A stretch of 64,000 bases of DNA from Alkalimarinus alittae (GTDB taxonomy: Bacteria; Pseudomonadota; Gammaproteobacteria; Pseudomonadales; Oleiphilaceae): assembly GCF_026016465.1 (NCBI RefSeq), contig NZ_CP100390.1, forward strand, positions 3,020,501 to 3,084,500, written 5' to 3'. The notes under the pieces were generated by a model. That model had not been told where the DNA came from, searched no databases, and saw only the letters and a program-made list of their open reading frames with translations. Shown in pieces: positions 35,251-44,774 of the stretch. The stretch's first letter is position 1, and every line of letters begins with the position of its first letter. The translations under genes and the position numbers were made by a program.

Positions 35251-36972
35251 ATGAGCACAGTCCACACCACCGACGATATAAAAGCAGCGCTTAAGTACAG
35301 CAAAAAAGGTTTTTTTGCTGCGGGTTTTTTCAGCATGTTTATCAACTTGCTAATGCTAACCGGCCCACTCTACATGCTTCAGGTTTACGACCGGGTGGTA
35401 GCCTCTAGAAGTCTCGAAACCCTTCTATTCTTAACACTCATTATGATATTTATGTTTGGCGTTGTCGGGGTGCTTGAATGGGTCAGGTCACGCATCTTAG
35501 TGCGCATTGGCAACCAGTTAGACCAGCGCCTTAGCCAGCGGGTATATTCAGCGATGTTTGAGCTTGGTATTCGTTCACCCAATCAGCGTACCTCGCAACC
35601 CCTAAGCGACCTCACCAGCATACGCCAGTTTATGACAGGCAATGGTTTGTTTGCCTTTTTCGACGTACCCTGGATGCCTATCTATATCGGTTTATTGTTT
35701 GTCTTCCACCCTGCTTTTGGTTGGTTTGCGACGGCCGCAGCTGTGATCTTATTCTGCGTTGCTGTGCTCAATGAGCGCAGCACCAAAAAACTACTTTCCG
35801 AAGCGAATGGCGAGAACATTAAAGCCCAAAACCTAGCAACCAGTAACTTACGCAACGCCGAAGTCTTACACGCGATGGGCATGTTACCCAGCATCATGGG
35901 GCGTTGGTTTAAACAGCACCAAACCTTTTTAGAGAAACAAACTCAAGCCAGTGACAAAGCAGGTATTTATTCAAATTTAAGTAAAGTATTACGCATGATT
36001 TTCCAGTCGCTAATACTCGGCTTAGGTGCTTATTATGTAGTTCTTAATGAAATGTCACCCGGTATGATGATCGCAGGTTCAATCCTAATGGGTCGTGCAC
36101 TCGCCCCACTCGACCTGCTCATTAACAGCTGGTCTGGCTTCAACAACGCTCGCGCAGCAAGAGGCCGCTTAACCGAGGTGTTAACTGCCATCCCCGCAGA
36201 CGAAAGAAACATGCAATTACCTGCACCTACCGGGCAGGTCAATATAGAAAACTTGGTAGTGGTCCCCCCTGGGTCTAAAACTCCCGCCCTCAGCGGTATT
36301 AATATTAATGTGCTGCCTGGTCAGCATGTCGGCATTGTAGGCCCCAGTGCTGCAGGTAAATCAACTCTGGCCCGAGCCATGCTGGGTATTTGGCCCTCCT
36401 ATGCTGGTGCGGTTCGCATTGATGGCGCTGAAATACAGCACTATAACGCAGACGAGCTAGGCCCTCATATTGGTTACTTACCTCAAGACATAGAGCTATT
36501 TAACGGCACCGTCAGTGAAAACATCGCCCGCTTTGGTGAAATCGATCCAGGAAAAGTAGTCGCTGCTGCTAAAAAAGCCGGCGTACATGAATTAATCCTA
36601 CGCTTACCAGAAGCTTATGACACCCCGATTGGCGCAGACATAGGCTCACTATCGGGCGGTCAACGCCAGCGCATTGGCTTAGCGCGAGCATTGTATGATT
36701 CACCAAAAATTGTGGTGCTCGATGAACCCAACTCAAACCTTGATGAACAAGGCGAGCAAGCGTTAACCCATACCATGGATATCTTAAAACAAGAAGGTGC
36801 CACGGTATTTGTGATTAGCCATCGCACCTCTATTTTGCGACATATTGATAAATTACTGGTCATGAAAGACGGTAAGGTGCAGCACTTTGGCCCTCGCGAT
36901 GAAGTCATGAAACAGTTAGCCGCCGTCAAAGCCGAGCTTGCCAAAATAGCGAACGCGAGCGCGAGCGCTTAA
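35251..36972 (+). CDS. Type I secretion ABC transporter (PrtD/HlyB family, no peptidase domain)
   Basis: The 573-residue half-transporter has membrane helices in residues 20-310 (GFFAAGFFSMFINLLMLTGPLYMLQVYDRVV at the start), then an ATPase with Walker A GPSAAGKSTLARAML, signature LSGGQRQRIGLARAL, Walker B IVVLDEPNSNLDE and H-loop ISHRTS. There is no N-terminal C39-type domain, as expected for the PrtD/AprD class that exports RTX proteins with C-terminal signals. It forms an operon with the HlyD and TolC genes and most likely exports the protein at 30314-33619. Confidence 0.95.
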   Translation: MSTVHTTDDIKAALKYSKKGFFAAGFFSMFINLLMLTGPLYMLQVYDRVVASRSLETLLFLTLIMIFMFGVVGVLEWVRSRILVRIGNQLDQRLSQRVYSAMFELGIRSPNQRTSQPLSDLTSIRQFMTGNGLFAFFDVPWMPIYIGLLFVFHPAFGWFATAAAVILFCVAVLNERSTKKLLSEANGENIKAQNLATSNLRNAEVLHAMGMLPSIMGRWFKQHQTFLEKQTQASDKAGIYSNLSKVLRMIFQSLILGLGAYYVVLNEMSPGMMIAGSILMGRALAPLDLLINSWSGFNNARAARGRLTEVLTAIPADERNMQLPAPTGQVNIENLVVVPPGSKTPALSGININVLPGQHVGIVGPSAAGKSTLARAMLGIWPSYAGAVRIDGAEIQHYNADELGPHIGYLPQDIELFNGTVSENIARFGEIDPGKVVAAAKKAGVHELILRLPEAYDTPIGADIGSLSGGQRQRIGLARALYDSPKIVVLDEPNSNLDEQGEQALTHTMDILKQEGATVFVISHRTSILRHIDKLLVMKDGKVQHFGPRDEVMKQLAAVKAELAKIANASASA

Positions 36973-37072
36973 ACAAGCGAGCCACCCTAAACACGTTAAA
37001 CCGTTAACTTTTTAATTCGTTTACCCCTAAGATGCTACGCAACACTGCATCTTAGGGAAGTTGAGATAAATA

Positions 37073-38623
37073 ATGAGCATAGATAAAGATACCCAAGGCG
37101 CTCTAGATGAAAGCCCTAAATTAAACAACCCTGAAGAACTAACCTCTGCAGAACACAACACCGCAGAAGACCCGGTAGAGACTTCTAACACTGAAGTAGA
37201 AACAGGCACCTCTACAGACACAGAAGAAGGCGTAACAGAAGAAACAGCAGATGAAAATGAACCAGCATCTGACTCCGCCCAGGCACTCGAAGACATCCCT
37301 TCACCTGTACCTGCGCCTCTCCAGTCAACCGTATCGACAGACGATGGCCGCTATGTGCGCTTTGGGTTTATATTCCTGCTGATCACCTTAGGCGGCTTTT
37401 CTTTCTGGGCGTTTTTTGCGCCATTAAGCAGTGCGGTGATTTCGTCGGGTGAAGTGATGGTAGACAGCTATCGTAAGTCTATTCAGCACTTCGAAGGTGG
37501 TGTCGTTAAAGATATATTTGTTAAAAATGGCGATAAAGTCTCTAAAGGCGACCCTCTCATACAGCTAGACACAGTACAATTTGAAGCCAAAAGAATCAGC
37601 AACAAAAAACGACTATTAACGGCTCAGGCTGAATTAGAACGCCTGCTTACCGAACAAAATTTCGAAGAAGCACTCATCTTCAGCGATAATTTAATTGCAG
37701 AAGCTGCACAAGATATCGACATACAAAACGCACTCGATAGACAGCTTCAACTGCATAGCGCAAGACTAAAAGCCTTTTTTCAGGAGCGCGATGCGTTAAA
37801 ATCACGCATTCAACAAATCAATCAACAAATCACGGGGCTTAATAAGCAGATTGATATAATCAAAAAACAAATATCATCACTGCAAAATGAACAGCTCGCC
37901 TTCTCAACTTTATTTAAAGAAGGCCTAGGCGATGGCCAAAGAGCAAGAGAGCTTGATCGATCTATTTATTCCACTCAAAATGAAAGCGCTCGTTTAGAAT
38001 CTGAAGTGTCGCGTTTAAAAATTCAAATTACTGAAACCGACCTTCAAATTGCCACTCGCAAACAAGACTACCTACAAGAAGTGGGTGAGCGAATACGCAA
38101 AACGCAAAACGATTACTACGACTATCAAGAAATTCTACAAATAGCCACTGACCGCATTGACCGCTCAACCATTCGTTCCCCCGAAGCGGGTGTCGTAGTC
38201 GATCTACAAATTCACACAATTGGCAGCGTAGCTCCTTCTGGGCAAACCCTGCTTGACCTCGTGCCTGAACATGACACCTTTGTGATCGAAAGCAAGTTAA
38301 TGACACAAGACATTAACGAAGTATCGATAGGGCAAAAAGTCGATATTCGCTTTTCGGCCTTTAATTCTCACATCACCAAAGTCATTGAAGGTGAGGTGAT
38401 TAATATTTCTGCCGACCGACTACTCAATAAACGCGATGACACCCCCTATTACCTGGCTCGCATTCGAATAACAGAGCAAGGCGCAAAAGATATGACAGGC
38501 GATATGGAGCTTAAGCCTGGTATGCCCGCAGAAGTCATGATCCTCCGTGGTGAACGAACCTTGTTCAGTTACCTGCTTAAACCCATTGCAGATAGCTTTG
38601 CACGCAGTCTACAGGAGAAATAA
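37073..38623 (+). CDS. Type I secretion membrane-fusion protein (HlyD/PrtE family) with acidic N-terminal extension
   Basis: The 516-residue protein has a cytoplasmic N-terminus of about 95 residues rich in Glu, Thr and Asp. It is followed by one membrane helix (about 98-120, FGFIFLLITLGGFSFWAFF), a barrel-sandwich half-motif (SSGEVMVDSYRKSIQHFEGGVVKDIFVKNGD), a long coiled-coil hairpin (about 170-350) and the second half-motif (IRSPEAGVVVDLQIHTIGSVAPSGQTLLDLVPE). It links the ABC transporter to TolC. The acidic N-terminus is much longer than in PrtE (about 20-30 residues) and may help recruit substrate. It is 100 bases behind the ABC gene and directly abuts tolC. Confidence 0.95.
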   Translation: MSIDKDTQGALDESPKLNNPEELTSAEHNTAEDPVETSNTEVETGTSTDTEEGVTEETADENEPASDSAQALEDIPSPVPAPLQSTVSTDDGRYVRFGFIFLLITLGGFSFWAFFAPLSSAVISSGEVMVDSYRKSIQHFEGGVVKDIFVKNGDKVSKGDPLIQLDTVQFEAKRISNKKRLLTAQAELERLLTEQNFEEALIFSDNLIAEAAQDIDIQNALDRQLQLHSARLKAFFQERDALKSRIQQINQQITGLNKQIDIIKKQISSLQNEQLAFSTLFKEGLGDGQRARELDRSIYSTQNESARLESEVSRLKIQITETDLQIATRKQDYLQEVGERIRKTQNDYYDYQEILQIATDRIDRSTIRSPEAGVVVDLQIHTIGSVAPSGQTLLDLVPEHDTFVIESKLMTQDINEVSIGQKVDIRFSAFNSHITKVIEGEVINISADRLLNKRDDTPYYLARIRITEQGAKDMTGDMELKPGMPAEVMILRGERTLFSYLLKPIADSFARSLQEK

Positions 38624-40021
38624 ATGACCCCTAATATTTACACGCTAACAAGCCTGATTTTTTGCCTCACTCTGGGGCTACATTCAGCTCAGGCTAATGA
38701 CGACACGGTAATACAAGACAAAGAGTTGGGCTTCGCCGACACACTCGAAGCCGCTTTCGCCTTTGACCCACAATTAAAAAGGGCGTACTGGAGCTATCAA
38801 GCCGAAAAAGAAGAAGAGAATATCGCTTTTGGCAATTTACTCCCTAATATTCGCTTAAACGCGGGGCACCAATATGAAGACTCAGATAACGTTTACACCG
38901 ACGACGGTAGCGGCTTCTATGACCCCTCGCAAAAACGCTCTACAGGTGAACTGACCGATACATACTGGCGGGCCAGTTTAAGACAGCCACTCATTAACTA
39001 CGCCTCTTACCAAAACTATCAAAGAGGCAAGTCGGTCGCTCAAACGGCTGAATATCGTTATCAGCGCGCTGAACAAGAACTTATTTATCGAGTCACTGAG
39101 CGATACGTCACGGTATTATTGTCGGCTCAGCGAGTGTTTTTGACTCAACAAAAACTAGACGCGTTAAACCTTAAAAAAACCCAAGTCGAAAGAGCACTTG
39201 AGCTTGGCATAGGTGACAAAATTGAGACGCTTTACGTTAAGTCTGAACGAGACCTCGCAAACGTCGACTTATTGCAAGCTAAAAGTGATTTAGCAGACGC
39301 TAGAACCTTATTAAGCAACCTAACAGGCTTTGATGTTCAGTTTCCTGAGCGCTGGATTGGTAGCAGTAGAACAATCACCCCCAACCTACTCACTGGCACT
39401 CAAGCCGATTGGCTCAACAGTGTTAACAGCAACTATGCCGTTAGGGTAGCACGATCACAAATTAAGCAAGAGCAACACGGCTTGTCTGCCAGTAAAGCAG
39501 AGCACTACCCTGTTCTCGACTTAAACTTACATTATCTTGACCGCGATTCGGACGATGACTTCCGCACACGCAAAGATACCGTAGCAGCCCTTGAGTTAAG
39601 CATTCCGCTCTATACCGGCGGTCAAACTCAGTCTAAGACCCGTAGAGCACGCGCCAAGGTACAGGCAAGTCAGGCCGAGCTAGAATATACCATTACCGAA
39701 AAAAAGCAGCAGATAAAGCTTAACTACAACCGTATGCTGTCTTATAGAGAGCGTCTGATTGCATTGGCTGAGTCAAGAGAGTCTGGCAAGGTTTATTTAG
39801 AAGCAGCAGAACGTCAGGTAGCCCTTAACCTAAGTGATCAGGTCAATGTACTGGATGCCCAAACGGCACTGGTCGATACCCTGCTTAAAATCACTGAAAC
39901 CCTAAAAGAGTACTTGCTGTCAGACCTGCTACTCAGACTTGAAGCAGGTCAACTCGATAAAGACTATTTAAGACACTACGATAATTTATTCAACGCTGCC
40001 ATAGAAAGCCGTTCTAATTAA
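38624..40021 (+). CDS. tolC: TolC-family outer membrane protein (type I secretion)
   Basis: The 465-residue protein has a signal peptide (about 1-25, ending SAQA) and the outer-membrane efflux repeats: LEAAFAFDPQLKRAYW...AFGNLLPNIRLNAG in the first half and VARSQIKQEQHGLSASKAEHYPVLDL in the second, with helical hairpins between. Two channel strands and long coiled-coil barrels are predicted by homology. It starts at the base after the HlyD stop, so it is translationally coupled. It forms the exit duct of the exporter. Confidence 0.95.
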   Translation: MTPNIYTLTSLIFCLTLGLHSAQANDDTVIQDKELGFADTLEAAFAFDPQLKRAYWSYQAEKEEENIAFGNLLPNIRLNAGHQYEDSDNVYTDDGSGFYDPSQKRSTGELTDTYWRASLRQPLINYASYQNYQRGKSVAQTAEYRYQRAEQELIYRVTERYVTVLLSAQRVFLTQQKLDALNLKKTQVERALELGIGDKIETLYVKSERDLANVDLLQAKSDLADARTLLSNLTGFDVQFPERWIGSSRTITPNLLTGTQADWLNSVNSNYAVRVARSQIKQEQHGLSASKAEHYPVLDLNLHYLDRDSDDDFRTRKDTVAALELSIPLYTGGQTQSKTRRARAKVQASQAELEYTITEKKQQIKLNYNRMLSYRERLIALAESRESGKVYLEAAERQVALNLSDQVNVLDAQTALVDTLLKITETLKEYLLSDLLLRLEAGQLDKDYLRHYDNLFNAAIESRSN

Positions 40022-40035
40022 TAGCGATGTTCAAC

Positions 40036-40055
40036 GCCCCCTTAACAAAGGGGGC
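40036..40055. terminator. Candidate bidirectional terminator hairpin between tolC and rmlD
   Basis: GCCCCCTT pairs perfectly with AAGGGGGC across 4 bases, and the stem can extend with CGATG/CATCG outside. It sits between convergent genes. There is no T tract on either side, so termination by this hairpin alone is uncertain. Confidence 0.4.
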
Positions 40056-40066
40056 TGCATCGACTT

Positions 40067-40951
40067 TCAAATAGCCTTAAGCATTTCTGATAACTGACGC
40101 TTCCAGTCACCTGCCTGTATACCAAAGACCTGTTTAAGTTGCTCACCATCAAGCTTAGAGTTTTCAGGGCGCGCCACTGGCGTCGGAAATTGCTCAGAAG
40201 TAATAGGCGCTACACTCATTTGTTTGCTCAATTTACCCAAAGCATTTGCCTGCAAAAATATTTCATTAGCAAAGTCATACCAAGTTACACCAGGCTCACT
40301 TTGATAATGATAAAGCCCCCAAGGATAGTCAGCCTCACCAAACCCCTCACACTCAACAAGACTCAACAAACAGCTTGCAATCGACTTAGCCGCAGTAGGC
40401 GCGCCATATTGGTCGTTTACCACACTTAATGCGTCTCGACTTTCGGCCAGCCTTAGCATGGTTTTAACAAAATTATGGCCATGAGCTCCAAACACCCAGC
40501 TAACACGTAGAATAATATGCTTATGCCATTTATTCTTCAATACTTGTTCACCCGCTAATTTAGAGGCACCATAAACCCCTATTGCATTGGGCTCATCACT
40601 TTCTAAATAAGGCGTGCTTTTTTTACCATCAAACACGTAATCCGTTGAAATATGAAGCAAAGGAACATCAAATCGCTTACAAGCATCGGCTAGGTAACTC
40701 ACCCCATCGGCATTTACAGCAAAGGCTATATCACGCTCTTGTTCTGCCTTATCAACAGCAGTATAAGCCGCCGCATTGATCACTACTTGCGGCTGAAGCG
40801 TCTCAAGTGCCTTAAACACTTGCTTGGCGTCTGTAATATCAAGATCAGAAGAGTCATAGCCCACTGCATCATACCCACGAGCAGCAGCTTCAAGCATCAA
40901 CTCCACACCCACCTGACCTTTAGCGCCAGTTATTAGTACCTTTTTCATCAT
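40067..40951 (-). CDS. rmlD: dTDP-4-dehydrorhamnose reductase RmlD
   Basis: The 294-residue SDR protein has KVLITGAKGQVGVELM, AAAYTAVDKAEQE, STDYVFDGKKSTPYLESDEPNAIGVYGASKLAGEQ (Tyr and Lys of the active site) and RVSWVFGAHGHNFVKTML, the standard RmlD set. It makes dTDP-L-rhamnose, the last step of the pathway. It is last in the leftward operon wbpP-rmlB-rmlA-rmlC-rmlD. A second Met immediately after the first is equally usable. Confidence 0.96.
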   Translation of the reverse strand: MMKKVLITGAKGQVGVELMLEAAARGYDAVGYDSSDLDITDAKQVFKALETLQPQVVINAAAYTAVDKAEQERDIAFAVNADGVSYLADACKRFDVPLLHISTDYVFDGKKSTPYLESDEPNAIGVYGASKLAGEQVLKNKWHKHIILRVSWVFGAHGHNFVKTMLRLAESRDALSVVNDQYGAPTAAKSIASCLLSLVECEGFGEADYPWGLYHYQSEPGVTWYDFANEIFLQANALGKLSKQMSVAPITSEQFPTPVARPENSKLDGEQLKQVFGIQAGDWKRQLSEMLKAI

Positions 40952-40974
40952 CGATTACGCCAGCCTTGTTGCAG

Positions 40975-41508
40975 TTAGTCGTTTAGTGCACGTAATGTGG
41001 GCAGCTGTCGATCTTTATCCGATAATAAAGGCGACACAAAAGGCCAGCTTATTCCAACATCTGGATCATTCCAGATAATGCCACCTTCATCAGCCGGGTC
41101 ATAGTAATCAGTACACTTATATAGGAAGTCAGCGGCTTCACTAATAACTACAAATCCATGAGCAAAACCGGGGGGGACATAAAACTGAATATGGTTATTT
41201 TCAGACAGCGTAACCCCTTCCCACTGACCATACGTTGGCGAGCCTGGCCTTAAATCAACAGCCACGTCAAATACTTCGCCTGCTGAACAACTCACGAGTT
41301 TGCCTTGCGGTTTGGTTTTCTGAAAATGTAAACCCCTCAAAACCCCTCGTGTTGAGCGTGAGTAATTATCTTGCACAAAAGGGAGTGTCAACCCTGCCTC
41401 TTTATAGCGCTCGGCTTGAAAAGTCTCTTTAAAAAAACCTCTCTCATCTCCAAACACTTTAGGCTCAATAATCACGCAACCGTCTAATTTTGTTTGTATA
41501 ACCTTCAT
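40975..41508 (-). CDS. rmlC: dTDP-4-dehydrorhamnose 3,5-epimerase RmlC
   Basis: The cupin enzyme has about 177 residues: MKVIQTKLDGCVIIEPKVFGDERGFFKETF at the N-terminus, QDNYSRSTRGVLRGLHFQ (His of the active site) and QFYVPPGFAHGFVV. It converts dTDP-4-keto-6-deoxyglucose to the L-lyxo isomer. I start at the ATG at 41508, one base after the rmlA stop region, because family proteins begin M-x-V-I-x-T; the longer frame would start at a GTG inside rmlA. Confidence 0.96.
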   Translation of the reverse strand: MKVIQTKLDGCVIIEPKVFGDERGFFKETFQAERYKEAGLTLPFVQDNYSRSTRGVLRGLHFQKTKPQGKLVSCSAGEVFDVAVDLRPGSPTYGQWEGVTLSENNHIQFYVPPGFAHGFVVISEAADFLYKCTDYYDPADEGGIIWNDPDVGISWPFVSPLLSDKDRQLPTLRALND

Positions 41509-41509
41509 C

Positions 41510-42382
41510 TTACTTGACACCCTTTACAAGACTGAGCAAATATTGCCCATAGCCCGTTTTAGACAGTGACTCAGCTTGCTGTAACAACTGTTCTTTAGAT
41601 AGCCATCCATTGTGAAAACCTATCTCTTCAAGACACGCCACTTTAAGCCCTTGCCGCGCTTCGATGGTCTGAACAAAATGTGCAGCCTCCAGTAAGCTGT
41701 CATGTGTACCTGTATCAAGCCATGCAAATCCTCTCCCTAGCTGCATCACACTTAAATCACCCCGCTCTAAATAAGCATTATTGACCGAAGTAATTTCTAA
41801 CTCGCCACGCTCAGAGGGCTTCACATTTTTAGCAATCTCAATCACGTCGTTATCATAAAAATACAGACCTGTAACAGCATAATGAGATTTAGGCTGCTCA
41901 GGTTTTTCTTCAATCGAAATGGCTTTTCCATCTTTATCAAACTCAACCACACCAAACCTTTCAGGGTCACTGACTCTATAACCAAATACCGTCGCCCCAG
42001 GCCCTTTCTCAACCGCTACTTTCAACTTCTGTGAAAAGTGCTCACCATAAAAAATGTTATCACCCAGCACTAAACACACACTATCATCGGCAATAAACGA
42101 CTCACCAATAATAAACGCCTGTGCCAATCCATCTGGCTGTGGCTGCTCAGCATAGCTGAACTTAACACCAAAATTACCACCATCACCGAGCATCTTTTCA
42201 AAGAATGGCAAGTCATCAGGCGTTGATATAATTAAAATTTCACGAATACCCGCCAACATTAGCACTGAAATCGGGTAATAGATCATTGGTTTGTCGTAAA
42301 TCGGCAGAAGTTGCTTGGATACGCCTCTCGTAATGGGGTGCAGGCGCGTGCCTGATCCACCGGCTAGTATTATACCTTTCAT
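41510..42382 (-). CDS. rmlA: Glucose-1-phosphate thymidylyltransferase RmlA
   Basis: The 290-residue nucleotidyltransferase starts [20 protein letters not shown] with the phosphate-binding loop, followed by [24 protein letters not shown] and [20 protein letters not shown]. It makes dTDP-glucose, feeding both the rhamnose branch and, after RmlB, the WecE branch at 12 kb. The chosen ATG at 42382 is the family start; the upstream extension would only overlap the end of rmlB. It is separated from rmlB by two bases. Confidence 0.97.
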   Translation of the reverse strand: MKGIILAGGSGTRLHPITRGVSKQLLPIYDKPMIYYPISVLMLAGIREILIISTPDDLPFFEKMLGDGGNFGVKFSYAEQPQPDGLAQAFIIGESFIADDSVCLVLGDNIFYGEHFSQKLKVAVEKGPGATVFGYRVSDPERFGVVEFDKDGKAISIEEKPEQPKSHYAVTGLYFYDNDVIEIAKNVKPSERGELEITSVNNAYLERGDLSVMQLGRGFAWLDTGTHDSLLEAAHFVQTIEARQGLKVACLEEIGFHNGWLSKEQLLQQAESLSKTGYGQYLLSLVKGVK

Positions 42383-42384
42383 TC

Positions 42385-43461
42385 TTATTCCCCCAATCCT
42401 AAACGCTCGCCTTGGTACGAGCCGTCTAAAACATTCTCCCACCAGTCTTTATTGTCTAAGTACCATTGTACTGTTTTACGCATGCCGGTTTCAAACGTCT
42501 CTTCGGGCGCCCAGCCTAGCTCTCTTTCTATTTTCGAGGCATCAATGGCATAACGGACGTCATGGCCCGGACGATCAGCTACGTAGGTGATTAGGCTTTC
42601 AAACCCTTTTGGATTCCCGCCTGCGCGGGAATGACAGTTGGTGGGGGCTAGCTCTTCAAGCAAGCTGCAAAGTGTTTTCACGACTTCTACATTCTGCTTT
42701 TCGTTATGACCTCCAATATTATATGTTTCGCCTAAAACGCCTTCGGTGACGACTTTCACTAATGCTTGCGCATGGTCTTCTACATATAGCCAGTCACGTA
42801 CTTGGTCACCTTTACCATATATAGGTAAAGGTTTGCCTGCTAACGCATTAAGGATAACCAATGGAATCAACTTTTCTGGGAAATGGTAGGGGCCGTAGTT
42901 GTTGGAACAGTTCGTAATAACGGTGGGCAACCCATAGGTTTCTCTCCATGCTCTTACTAAATGATCTGATGAGGCTTTAGAGGCTGAATAAGGAGAATTC
43001 GGTTCGTAGCGGTTTTCTTCTGTAAATAACCCTACTGGACCTAAGGTACCGTACACTTCGTCAGTAGATATATGGTGAAATCTAAACTGTGCTTTCTTTT
43101 CGCCTTCAAGGGCATTCCAGTATGCGCGGGCCACTTCCAGTAATGCGTAGGTTCCTACGATATTAGTTTCAATAAATGCTGCAGGGCCATCAATGGAACG
43201 GTCAACGTGGGATTCAGCCGCTAGATGCATTATAAAATCCGGCTGATGCTTTTCAAAAATGGCGGTCATCAATTGGCTATTGCAGATATCGGCTTGCTCG
43301 AAGGTGTAACGATCGGACTGATCGACTTCTTTTAAGCTTTCTAAGTTCCCTGCGTAAGTAAGTTTATCGATATTTACGACTTCATGGTCGGTTTTGTTGA
43401 TTAAATGCCTAATCACGGCTGAGCCAATAAACCCTGCGCCGCCTGTTACCAAAAACTTCAT
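42385..43461 (-). CDS. rmlB: dTDP-glucose 4,6-dehydratase RmlB, with an in-frame repeat insertion
   Basis: The SDR dehydratase has about 358 residues: [45 protein letters not shown]-type loop and [15 protein letters not shown] (Tyr, Lys). It makes dTDP-4-keto-6-deoxyglucose. Between ELAPTN and [14 protein letters not shown] there is an extra [12 protein letters not shown], encoded by a palindromic repeat unit (42611-42640), which widens a surface loop before the conserved [11 protein letters not shown]; nothing catalytic is lost. The ATG at 43461 has GTGAG 7 bases upstream and the family N-terminus. Confidence 0.95.
   Translation of the reverse strand: MKFLVTGGAGFIGSAVIRHLINKTDHEVVNIDKLTYAGNLESLKEVDQSDRYTFEQADICNSQLMTAIFEKHQPDFIMHLAAESHVDRSIDGPAAFIETNIVGTYALLEVARAYWNALEGEKKAQFRFHHISTDEVYGTLGPVGLFTEENRYEPNSPYSASKASSDHLVRAWRETYGLPTVITNCSNNYGPYHFPEKLIPLVILNALAGKPLPIYGKGDQVRDWLYVEDHAQALVKVVTEGVLGETYNIGGHNEKQNVEVVKTLCSLLEELAPTNCHSRAGGNPKGFESLITYVADRPGHDVRYAIDASKIERELGWAPEETFETGMRKTVQWYLDNKDWWENVLDGSYQGERLGLGE
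42611..42640. repeat. Palindromic interspersed repeat unit inside rmlB
   Basis: ATTCCCGC (42613-42620) and GCGGGAAT (42625-42632) form a perfect 8-bp stem around CTGC, within the wider unit GGATTCCCGCCTGCGCGGGA. This core is a widespread bacterial repeat normally found between genes. In this frame it encodes CHSRAGGNP. Confidence 0.8.
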
Positions 43462-43505
43462 TCTAATACTCACTTTATGAAAACATTTAATAATTTAAGA
43501 AACTT

Positions 43506-44531
43506 TTAGCGCCCTATAAACCCTATATACCAAGGCATCGCTTTTTTTATGCCTTCTAGTATTCTGTATTCTGGGACATATCCTAATAGATTTACTGACT
43601 TGCTAATATCCGCTTGCGAGTGACGTACGTCGCCTGCTCGAAAATCTCGGTAAGTCGGTTCCATACCAACTGGTACGTCGTTTTCAGTAAGCGCTGTTTT
43701 GATGGCACCGAACAACGTGTTTAATGTGGTTCGATCACCTACGGCTACATTGTAGACATTATTCTTTGCTTCATCTGATGCAGTGGCCGCTAGAATATTA
43801 ATTTGAACAGTGTTTTCGATAAAGCAGAAGTCTCTACTGGTCTCTCCATCACCATTGATAAAAATCTCTTCATTTTTAATGGCTGATGCGGTCCATTTGG
43901 GGATAACAGCGGCGTATGCGCCATCGGGGTCTTGTCGTTTTCCGAATACATTGAAATATCGTAGGCCTATTGCTTTGAAACCATAGGTTCGTGCGAATAC
44001 ATCGGCGTATAGTTCATTGACGTATTTGGTGACTGCGTATGGAGATAGCGGATTGCCAATATTTTCTTCTACCTTGGGTAACGCGGGGTGGTCGCCATAG
44101 GTAGAGCTTGATGCCGCATAGGTAAAGCTTGCCACCCCTTCATCACGTGCGGCTACGAGCATGTTTAAATAACCGCTAATGTTGGTGGCATTGGTTGTTG
44201 CAGGGTCATTAATGGAGCGAGGCACTGAGCCCAGAGCGGCTTGATGCAGCACATAATCGACACCTGAGACGGCTTCTTTACAGGCATTTGTATCTCGAAT
44301 ATCGCCTTCGATGAACGCAAAGTTATTCCATTGGGCTTCAGATACCAGTCCTTTCACTTCGTCTAGGTTGTGCTGATGGCCTGTGGCGAAGTTGTCTAAA
44401 CCGACTACTTTTTGATTTAATTGTAAGAGTGTTTCTAGCAGGTTGGAGCCTATGAATCCTGCTACACCGGTGATTAACCATGTTTTGGGGTTAGCTTGTA
44501 ATGTTTGTTTTACTTTTTCGTAGCGGGTCAC
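43506..44531 (-). CDS. wbpP: UDP-N-acetylglucosamine 4-epimerase WbpP/TviC-like
   Basis: The 341-residue epimerase is close to WbpP of Pseudomonas from memory along its full length: [84 protein letters not shown] and [23 protein letters not shown]. It interconverts UDP-GlcNAc with UDP-GalNAc (or the uronic forms). It starts at a GTG and heads the leftward rml operon. The intergenic region upstream holds a small inverted-repeat element. Confidence 0.95.
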   Translation of the reverse strand: MTRYEKVKQTLQANPKTWLITGVAGFIGSNLLETLLQLNQKVVGLDNFATGHQHNLDEVKGLVSEAQWNNFAFIEGDIRDTNACKEAVSGVDYVLHQAALGSVPRSINDPATTNATNISGYLNMLVAARDEGVASFTYAASSSTYGDHPALPKVEENIGNPLSPYAVTKYVNELYADVFARTYGFKAIGLRYFNVFGKRQDPDGAYAAVIPKWTASAIKNEEIFINGDGETSRDFCFIENTVQINILAATASDEAKNNVYNVAVGDRTTLNTLFGAIKTALTENDVPVGMEPTYRDFRAGDVRHSQADISKSVNLLGYVPEYRILEGIKKAMPWYIGFIGR

Positions 44532-44576
44532 TTTATATCCAGTTATTTAGATGCTCAGAGTTTATTGGAAATGCTC

Positions 44577-44690
44577 TTTGTAGGTCGGGTTTTAACCCGA
44601 CATTGGTAGATAGCAACACCATAGTCAGTTTTAAACCTAGCCAGCGTTAGGTGTCAGCTCCGTTTGTCGGATTAAAACCCGACCTACAAA
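44577..44690. repeat. MITE-like element with 26-bp terminal inverted repeats
   Basis: The left end (44577-44602) and right end (44665-44690) are complementary at 25 of 26 positions and read TGTAGGTCGGGTTTTAACCC outward to inward. The 114-bp unit has no coding capacity. Each arm also contains GGGTTTTAACCC, which folds on itself. It lies between wbpP and an MBL nuclease gene. No target duplication is obvious by eye. Confidence 0.75.
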
Positions 44691-44774
44691 AAATATTCAT
44701 TTTCTAATTAGCGCAAAATTCTCGACTAACGGGATTGTAGTGGTTTGAGTTTTTTTTTGCATATGCTTTATACT

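Noticed and set aside
44665-44690. Terminator of the MBL nuclease gene
   Set aside because: The arm pairs with 44577-44602 as a mobile-element end and has no T tract in the right orientation.
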